From positions 1 through 5,524 of the forward strand of contig JAFADT010000259.1 of assembly GCA_023424585.1 (NCBI GenBank): a DNA stretch of 5,524 nucleotides. Reading direction: 5' to 3'. Position numbers and translations under genes: made by a program. The notes below the pieces were generated by a model. It was not told the DNA's origin and did no database searches. It saw nothing but the letters and a program-made list of their open reading frames with translations. This document shows positions 1 through 5,524 of this stretch, piece after piece; within the stretch, counting starts at the first letter, position 1; each line of letters starts with the position of its first letter. The stretch is from Pseudomonadota bacterium (GTDB taxonomy: Bacteria > Myxococcota > Myxococcia > Myxococcales > Myxococcaceae).

Positions 1-2073
1 CGCGTGGTGTGCCTCGCGCGCCGCGTCCCCGGCCTGCCCCCAGTGGTACGACAGCGCCGCGGCATGGCCCGTGGGGTGGGCCGCCTCCAGCGCCTGGGCC
101 GCGCGCCGGTGGAGCGCGGGCCGGACCGCGGGGGACAGGTCCTCCAGCAGCCGCTCGCGCAGCTTGTCGTGCGCGAAGCGCCAGCGGCCGTCCGCCACGT
201 CCAGCACCGCCGCCGAGGCGCAGTCGGTGAGCCACGCCTCCACGTCCACGCCGGGCGCGGCCCGCTCCAGCACCGCCAGGTCCAGCTCGCGGCCGAGCAG
301 CGCCGCCACGTCCAAGAGCTCCCGCGCCTCCCGGGGCACCTTCTCCAGCCGGCGGTGCACCAGCGCGCGCATGCCGCCCGCCCACACCCGCTGCGGCAGC
401 GCGACGGCGCCCAGCCGGTCCAGGCCGCCCGCCTCCTCCGCCAGCGCGCGCACCACCTCCACCAGCAGGAAGGGGTTGCCCTCCGACTCGCGGCGCAGCA
501 GCTCCACCACGTCCGGCCGGCGGCCGACGGCGCCCAGCATGGACTCGCCCAGCTGGGCGATCTCCTCCGCGTTCAGCCGGTGCAGCTTCAGCATGCGGGT
601 GCCGGCCAGGCGCTCCGGCAGCTGCGGGGCCTCGTCGTCGCGGAAGCTCGCGAGCAGGAGCAGCGGCAGCCCCGGCGCCTTCGCCGCGAGCTGCGCGAGG
701 AGCTGGAGGGACTCCGCGTGCGCCTGGTGCAGGTCCTCCAGGATGACCACGGTGGGCTGCGGCAGGCGGGCGAAGACGTCCTCCACCGTCTGGTGCAGGC
801 GCAGCTGCGCCATGTCCGCGTCCAGCTCCGGCGCGGCGGACACCTCGCGGCCCACGAGCGCGTCCAGGTCCGGCACCAGCGGCCGGAGCACGCCCGCCTC
901 GCGGTCGGAGAGCTCCGTGAGCATGGGCAGCCAGCGCAGCACGGCGCGCCACTCCTGGTAGGGCAGGCCGCCGGTGTCCACCGCCTGGCCGCGCAGCACC
1001 ACCGCGCCGCGCACCAGCGCCAGCGAGCGCACCTCCTCCAGCAGGCGCGACTTGCCCACGCCGCTCTCCCCGCCGACGAGCCACGCGCCGCCCTGGCCCG
1101 CGAGCGCCGCGTCGAGCACCTCCGTCAGGTGCTCGCGCTCCGCCACGCGGCCCACGAAGCGCGCGGACTGGAGGAAGCTCTCGCGCGTGGCGGCGGACTC
1201 GGCGGGCCGGGGCTGGCCCACGGCGGCGCTCAGCGCGGTGATGACGGACTCCGCGTCGCGAGGCCGGCGGTGGGCCTCCGGCGCCACCAGCTGCTCCAGC
1301 AGGGCCTTGAGCGCGGGCGGGAAGCCCGGCGTCGCGAACACCTGGCCCGCGTGGGGCAGCCGGCCGAAGAACATCTGGCACGCCATGGCGCCGAAGCCGA
1401 ACAGGTCGGTCAGCTCGGACGGGGGCTGGTCCTCGAAGAGCTCCGGGGCCAGGTAGCCGGGGGTGCCCGCGGGCTGCGCGCGGCGGCCCTGCTGGTCGCG
1501 GCCCACGGCCAGGCCGAAGTCCAGCACCTTCACCTGGCCGCGCACCACCAGCACGTTCGCGGGCTTCAGGTCGCGGTGGATGATGCCGCGCCGGTGCAGG
1601 TACGCGAGCGCCTGGAGCGTCTGGATGAGCAGCCCCACCTGCGTCGCCAGGGGCGCGCCCGCGCCGGCCTCCACCAGCGTGCGCGCGTCCTCCAGGAGGT
1701 CCATGGCCAGGTAGGGCCGGCCCTCCGCGTCGAAGCCGTAGTCGAGCACGCGGATGACGTGCGGGTGGCGCAGCGACACCAGCGTCTGGAACTCGTGGGC
1801 CAGCGACAGCGCCATGCCCTGCGTGGCGAAGGCGGAGGGGGTGCCCCGGCCGGGCCGCCGCGCCAGGTCCGCCACCGTCTTGTGCAGGCGCTTGAGGGCC
1901 ACGGGGCCCGAGAGCCCGTCCTGCGCGCGCCACACGGTGCCCGCCCCGCCGCGCCCCAGCAGGTCGAGGATGCGGTAGCGACGGCCCACCACCTCCGGAT
2001 CCATGCCCGGAGACGTGTCGGCGTCCGGAGCACCCGTCCGGGGGGAAGTCTGGCAGGAGGGGGGGTGAGACAT
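1..2073 (-). CDS. Ser/Thr protein kinase with C-terminal AAA_16/STAND ATPase region (PknK-like architecture), 3' end outside window
   Basis: The minus frame is open from about 2073 to the left edge with no stop, so the protein is C-terminally truncated by the window. Numbering from the Met at 2004: glycine loop GRGGAG 17-22, catalytic Lys38 (VALK), alpha-C Glu71, HRDLKPAN 143-150, DFG 162-164 and GTPGYLAPE 180-188. All catalytic residues are present, so an active Hanks-type kinase is expected. A second module follows: Walker A GESGVGKS 312-319, Walker B-like VVILEDLH 419-426, and an EGNPFLLVE motif near 508-516 typical of AAA_16/STAND ATPases. Family members usually continue into TPR-like helices, and the last visible residues fit the start of these. 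They are cytoplasmic regulators that phosphorylate Ser/Thr in response to an unknown signal. The start is uncertain: Met at 2073 adds a 23-residue Pro/Ser/Thr-rich tail in frame, Met at 2004 is the conservative choice, and neither has a clear ribosome binding site. The gene is divergent from gor. Confidence 0.9.
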   Translation of the reverse strand, partial: MSHPPSCQTSPRTGAPDADTSPGMDPEVVGRRYRILDLLGRGGAGTVWRAQDGLSGPVALKRLHKTVADLARRPGRGTPSAFATQGMALSLAHEFQTLVSLRHPHVIRVLDYGFDAEGRPYLAMDLLEDARTLVEAGAGAPLATQVGLLIQTLQALAYLHRRGIIHRDLKPANVLVVRGQVKVLDFGLAVGRDQQGRRAQPAGTPGYLAPELFEDQPPSELTDLFGFGAMACQMFFGRLPHAGQVFATPGFPPALKALLEQLVAPEAHRRPRDAESVITALSAAVGQPRPAESAATRESFLQSARFVGRVAEREHLTEVLDAALAGQGGAWLVGGESGVGKSRLLEEVRSLALVRGAVVLRGQAVDTGGLPYQEWRAVLRWLPMLTELSDREAGVLRPLVPDLDALVGREVSAAPELDADMAQLRLHQTVEDVFARLPQPTVVILEDLHQAHAESLQLLAQLAAKAPGLPLLLLASFRDDEAPQLPERLAGTRMLKLHRLNAEEIAQLGESMLGAVGRRPDVVELLRRESEGNPFLLVEVVRALAEEAGGLDRLGAVALPQRVWAGGMRALVHRRLEKVPREARELLDVAALLGRELDLAVLERAAPGVDVEAWLTDCASAAVLDVADGRWRFAHDKLRERLLEDLSPAVRPALHRRAAQALEAAHPTGHAAALSYHWGQAGDAAREAHHA

Positions 2074-2101
2074 GAGGGGGAGCCGCCCTGCCAGCAAGGA
2101 T

Positions 2102-2129
2102 ATCCCCCCTTCCCGTGCGAGAGGGGGAT
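2102..2129. repeat. GC-rich inverted repeat in the divergent intergenic region
   Basis: Arms ATCCCCC (2102-2108) and GGGGGAT (2123-2129) are perfect over 7 bp around a 14-nt spacer. The left arm overlaps the palindrome GGATATCC (2098-2105). It could be an operator or a leader hairpin, but arms this short with runs of C and G can arise by chance in DNA this GC-rich. Confidence 0.35.
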
Positions 2130-2246
2130 TGAATGCAACCGGGACAGGCGGAGCGGGAGGCGCTCTGGACCCCGGGGAGCAGCCCGGCGGGCAGGGCCCG
2201 GCAGGGTTCCTTCCCGTTGGGGCGCTGAACCCCCATTTCTTGAAGC

Positions 2247-2254
2247 AGGGAGGA
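2247..2254 (+). promoter_or_regulatory. Ribosome binding site of gor
   Basis: AGGGAGGA lies five bases before the ATG at 2260, close to the ideal Shine-Dalgarno sequence and spacing. This fixes the gor start, which matters because the plus frame stays open far upstream, antisense to the kinase gene. Confidence 0.85.
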
Positions 2255-2259
2255 CACCG

Positions 2260-3683
<1,424 letters not shown>

Positions 3684-3690
<7 letters not shown>

Positions 3691-3743
3691 AGCGATAGGA
3701 AACCCACGCAGGACGCGCCGTTACCCCCTATCGCCTTCATCCC
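3684..3743. terminator. Long bulged hairpin at the 3' end of gor, probable terminator
   Basis: Left arm 3684-3699 and right arm 3727-3743 pair over 16 bp with a single bulged C at 3734, around a 27-nt loop (3700-3726). The left arm contains the gor stop codon TGA (3688-3690). No clear T-run follows on either strand, so this is not a textbook intrinsic terminator. Between convergent genes it could stop transcripts from both sides or protect the gor mRNA 3' end. Confidence 0.55.
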
Positions 3744-3766
3744 GCCGCGTCCCCTTCTGTTCCCTG

Positions 3767-3800
3767 GTGTGTCCCCTCAATCCACGGTGGAGGGGCACAC
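3767..3800. terminator. Second bulged hairpin in the convergent intergenic region, possible terminator
   Basis: GTGTG-T-CCCCTC (3767-3778) pairs with GAGGGG-CACAC (3790-3800) over 11 bp, with T3772 bulged and an 11-nt loop. A competing inner pairing TCCAC/GTGGA (3781-3785 and 3787-3791) also exists. It lies 49 bases beyond the stop of the Imm52 gene on the minus strand, a suitable place for that operon's terminator, but no T-run follows. Confidence 0.4.
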
Positions 3801-3848
3801 TGGGGGCACATGGCGCGTGCCATATCGGCTCGACAGGCCACGGGCGAA

Positions 3849-4580
3849 TCAGCGAGCGATGACGGGTTCCAACACGCCTGACCTCGCCAGCAGTTCCGCC
3901 ACGCGCTTTCCCCGTTCGACATGCTCGGGAGTGCTTGCGGTCAGCCGTTCCGGAGTCAGGACAATGAGGGCTCCCCGGTTCTCGACGGGCTCGATGCGGA
4001 CAGGGGCTGGCAACGGGGGCACGATCCCCCGGCGGCGCGGAAGGTACGTGACCCAACCCACGAACCCGCCAGCCATGGGCGTTTCGGCCATCGCCGCACG
4101 GTGCTCCCAAGAGGTGGCCGTGGCCCAATCAGGCTCCCAGGCCAGAGCCATGCTGCGAACCACGCTTGCCAGCACCGGGGCGGTGATGAGCTGCTCCGTA
4201 TTCGCCCCGATGCTCGGTAGCGTCATCACGCAGGAGTTGGGAGTGGCGCCACCGTAGTCACCGCAGGTGATGCGCAGATCCACGTCTTCCCCTCTAGCGC
4301 CTCCATTGCCGAACCAGAACGTGAAGCCAAGTTGCTCAATGGCCGGCCCCCCTTTTTCACGGTTGGCGCCACGTCGGAACGCCTCCGTGAGCATCGCCAG
4401 ATCCGACGGCATCAAGGGTTGCTTTCGAGCGTCCTTGCGTGACCGAGCGGGCTTGTACCAGTGGGCAAGGAGCGGATCACATGCGGACAGGAGCGTGAGC
4501 AACTCCGCAGTGCGACGCGCGCAGTCCTCAGGAGACTCCTTCCGCGGCCCCCAGTAGGCACCGGCGAAGTAGCTGTCCAC
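3849..4580 (-). CDS. Immunity 52 (Imm52) family protein
   Basis: I recognise this as the Imm52 family of polymorphic toxin immunity proteins from YFAGAYWGPR near the N-terminus (4-13), the following CARR...LLSACDPLLAHWY helix, the central AWEPDWATATS segment (147-157), GWVTYL (175-180) and the C-terminal VENRGALIVLTPE strand region (199-211). With a GTG start at 4580 it has 243 residues. This start is preferred because AGGGAAG (4586-4592) lies five bases upstream and the conserved family N-terminus begins at once. Met at 4613 (254 aa) and Met at 4661 (270 aa, overlapping the upstream gene) are in-frame alternatives. There is no signal peptide or membrane segment, so it should be cytoplasmic, where it would neutralise a cognate toxin. 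It is last in the toxin-DUF2019-Imm52 cassette, 55 nt after the DUF2019 stop. Its GC content is lower than that of gor and the kinase, as expected for exchanged toxin loci. The family call is from recall of its motifs; the target toxin is inferred from adjacency. Confidence 0.85.
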   Translation of the reverse strand: MDSYFAGAYWGPRKESPEDCARRTAELLTLLSACDPLLAHWYKPARSRKDARKQPLMPSDLAMLTEAFRRGANREKGGPAIEQLGFTFWFGNGGARGEDVDLRITCGDYGGATPNSCVMTLPSIGANTEQLITAPVLASVVRSMALAWEPDWATATSWEHRAAMAETPMAGGFVGWVTYLPRRRGIVPPLPAPVRIEPVENRGALIVLTPERLTASTPEHVERGKRVAELLARSGVLEPVIAR

Positions 4581-4585
4581 GAAGT

Positions 4586-4592
4586 CTTCCCT
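4586..4592 (-). promoter_or_regulatory. Probable ribosome binding site deciding the Imm52 start
   Basis: On the minus strand AGGGAAG stands five bases before the GTG at 4580. The upstream alternative ATG at 4613 has only GGAG at a cramped 3-base spacing, and the ATG at 4661 has no comparable site, so 4580 is the favoured start. Confidence 0.55.
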
Positions 4593-4635
4593 GGGTATGA
4601 GGTCTGGAAACATCAGCTCCACGCGCCCCAGAAGC

Positions 4636-4989
4636 TCACCCCGGGTCCAGCGCCCAAACACCCAGCTCCCAGTTCTTCAGCACCTGCGCGGCTTCAAAGG
4701 CGATCAACCCCTCACCTCGCGCGGCCTCTTCTAGAACAGCCTTCGATTCGGCCGTCCGATGCCTCAAGAGGTATGCCGCCGCCATGGTACTGACGTCCTT
4801 GTCAGGGTGCTTGAGCAGCACAGCAAGGGCATCCCGCCCCGCATCTCCCTGCCCCTTCAGCTTCCGAACAGCCGCGATGTAACGATCCGCATGCTTGTTC
4901 CCAGCCTTGGCGTCCCCACGCGCGATGGCTGCCGTCTGCGCTGACACATTCCGCGCGAACTCCTCAACCAGCTTTTCGAGATCCGTCAC
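4636..4989 (-). CDS. DUF2019 domain-containing protein
   Basis: This 117-residue, probably all-helical soluble protein matches DUF2019 as I know it: LEKLVEEFARNVSAQTAAIARGD at the N-terminus, a central NKHADRYIAAVRKLKGQG (31-48), then a HEAT-like repeat pattern, LAVLLKHPDKDVSTMAAAYLL (55-75), and a second helix pair ending in FEAAQVLKNWE. The function of the family is not established. Its members are common in myxobacteria next to polymorphic toxins, where a second immunity or accessory role is plausible. It starts with GTG (4989-4987), which overlaps the toxin stop TGA by 4 nt (GTGA), and GAGAGGA (4995-5001) sits five bases upstream, so translation is probably coupled to that of the toxin. 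No signal peptide or membrane segment is visible. The position between toxin and Imm52 indicates one transcript. Confidence 0.85.
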   Translation of the reverse strand: MTDLEKLVEEFARNVSAQTAAIARGDAKAGNKHADRYIAAVRKLKGQGDAGRDALAVLLKHPDKDVSTMAAAYLLRHRTAESKAVLEEAARGEGLIAFEAAQVLKNWELGVWALDPG

Positions 4990-5524
4990 CAGATTCCTCT
5001 CGTCACGTTTTGGATCGCCTGCAATCCGAATTCGCGCTGCGCCTCAAAGGATTGAGTGCTCAGCCACTGTCTCACCGTCAAGGTTTCCGAGTTCGTGAGT
5101 CTAGGCCGTTTCGACGAATAGAGAGAACTCACGCCACTGTGAACATCCTTGCCAAGTGCGACGATGTTCTCGCTGTTGTGGAGAGCATGTGGCCCGAAGC
5201 GCGCCGCGTTCCCGTCCGTCTGCTCCACGATGTGGTGCCACTCCTTCCCCGGTCCTGCCGGCCCCATGGCCCGTTTGAAGGATTTGAATGACGAGTAACC
5301 CTTCTGCCTATGTGAAGAAGCTGCCCCTTGTGGACCTCCACCGTCGCCAGCTCCTGATCCCACCGAGTCATCAACACGCTGAAGAATGATGGCCGCCCCA
5401 GGGCCGCCGCTCAGTGCCGCCGCCGCGCGCCCCGCTGGCACCGCGACGTGCTCCAACGCCAGCGCACCCTCTGCCGACAGCGAGAGCACCGGCACCGAGA
5501 CCTCCGCGCCCAGCGACATCCCTT
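4986..5524 (-). CDS. Polymorphic toxin, C-terminal part with WHH-motif HNH/Endo VII-like nuclease domain; 5' end outside window
   Basis: The frame is open to the right edge, so only the C-terminal part is visible: 177 residues counted from an internal Met at 5519, which need not be the start (the gene enters the window in frame with no stop). Residues 1-48 are Ala/Gly/Val-rich (SVPVLSLSAEGALALEHVAVPAG...) and coded by very GC-rich DNA; this resembles the conserved trunk of myxobacterial lipoprotein toxins. A Gly-rich linker (about 53-68) leads to the toxin tip: YSSFKSFKRAMGPAGPG, then EWHHIVEQ with His95/His96, HN at 114-115 followed by ENIVAL, and His127 in KDVHSGVSSLY. This His-His...Asn...His order is that of HNH/Endo VII-fold nucleases with a WHH signature, so DNA or RNA cleavage in a target cell is likely. 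The tail (TVRQWLSTQSFEAQREFGLQAI) is helical. DUF2019 and Imm52 genes follow directly. Nuclease activity is inferred from motifs; a SitA-type lipoprotein identity is a weaker inference because the N-terminal signal cannot be seen. Confidence 0.8.
   Translation of the reverse strand, partial: GMSLGAEVSVPVLSLSAEGALALEHVAVPAGRAAAALSGGPGAAIILQRVDDSVGSGAGDGGGPQGAASSHRQKGYSSFKSFKRAMGPAGPGKEWHHIVEQTDGNAARFGPHALHNSENIVALGKDVHSGVSSLYSSKRPRLTNSETLTVRQWLSTQSFEAQREFGLQAIQNVTRGIW
4995..5001 (-). promoter_or_regulatory. Ribosome binding site of the DUF2019 gene inside the toxin 3' end
   Basis: GAGAGGA on the minus strand, five bases before the GTG at 4989, lies within the last codons of the toxin gene. 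It decides the GTG start and, together with the GTGA start/stop overlap, points to translational coupling. Confidence 0.7.

Larger units (their letters stand above)
2074..2259. promoter_or_regulatory. Divergent intergenic region between kinase gene and gor
   Basis: This stretch separates two divergently transcribed genes and must hold both sets of start signals unless one is transcribed from further away. No convincing -35/-10 pair was found on either strand. What can be seen is an 8-bp palindrome GGATATCC (2098-2105), a 7-bp inverted repeat ATCCCCC/GGGGGAT (2102-2108 and 2123-2129), and a 6-bp inverted repeat GGGTTC/GAACCC (2204-2209 and 2227-2232) just before the gor ribosome binding site. 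If the kinase starts at 2004, the region extends to 2005. A regulatory role is inferred from position only. Confidence 0.5.

Noticed and set aside
1566..2138. A minus-strand frame of about 190 residues starting at 2138.
   Set aside because: It is out of frame with the kinase motifs and Arg/Trp/Ser-rich; the HRD, DFG and APE motifs are all in the other frame.
2129..2160. TTGAAT (2129-2134) as a -35 box for gor.
   Set aside because: No AT-rich -10 element follows at the expected spacing; the sequence there is GC-rich.
4..2259. A plus-strand frame open from position 4 that would fuse about 750 residues to the N-terminus of glutathione reductase.
   Set aside because: It is the antisense shadow of the kinase gene, kept open by extreme third-position GC bias. 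The translation is low-complexity Arg/Ala/Gln/His-rich with no domain, while the minus strand shows full kinase and ATPase motifs and gor has its own strong ribosome binding site at 2247.
3721..4257. Plus- and minus-strand open frames across the convergent intergenic region and the 3' part of the Imm52 gene.
   Set aside because: They show no recognisable domain, they overlap the well-supported Imm52 frame, and the minus-strand one would start inside that gene.
5010..5377. Short frames on both strands opposite or within the toxin tip.
   Set aside because: They are shadows of the toxin frame, which carries the WHH motif, the linker and the coupled stop/start with DUF2019.

Overview
The window reads as chromosomal DNA of a myxobacterium (Myxococcus/Corallococcus type). 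It is GC-rich with strong G/C third-position bias, it carries a large Ser/Thr kinase fused to a STAND-type ATPase, and its right-hand genes (DUF2019, Imm52, a WHH-motif toxin end) belong to families I know mainly from myxobacterial polymorphic toxin loci. The taxonomic call is inferred from family recall and composition, not from a database search.

Layout. (1) About 1-2073, minus strand: the N-terminal part of a Ser/Thr protein kinase followed by an AAA_16/STAND ATPase domain; the gene runs off the left edge. (2) About 2074-2259: a divergent intergenic region with short GC-rich inverted repeats and a good ribosome binding site for the next gene. (3) 2260-3690, plus strand: a complete glutathione-disulfide reductase (gor). 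(4) 3691-3848: a convergent intergenic region with two bulged hairpins; the first takes in the gor stop codon. (5) 5524-3849, minus strand: a compact three-gene cassette, transcribed right to left. It holds the C-terminal end of a polymorphic toxin with a WHH nuclease-like motif, a DUF2019 protein whose GTG start overlaps the toxin stop by 4 nt, and an immunity 52 (Imm52) family protein.

How the parts work together. The kinase and gor are divergent housekeeping/regulatory genes with typical high GC. The right-hand cassette is lower in GC and looks like an accessory kin-discrimination or antagonism module: a toxin whose conserved GC-rich trunk is joined to a GC-poor nuclease tip, followed by two small genes that are candidates for self-protection. 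The trunk recalls the SitA-like lipoprotein toxins that myxobacteria deliver by outer-membrane exchange, but its lipoprotein signal, if any, lies outside the window, so that link is a hypothesis. No RNA genes, CRISPR arrays, insertion sequences or origins were seen.
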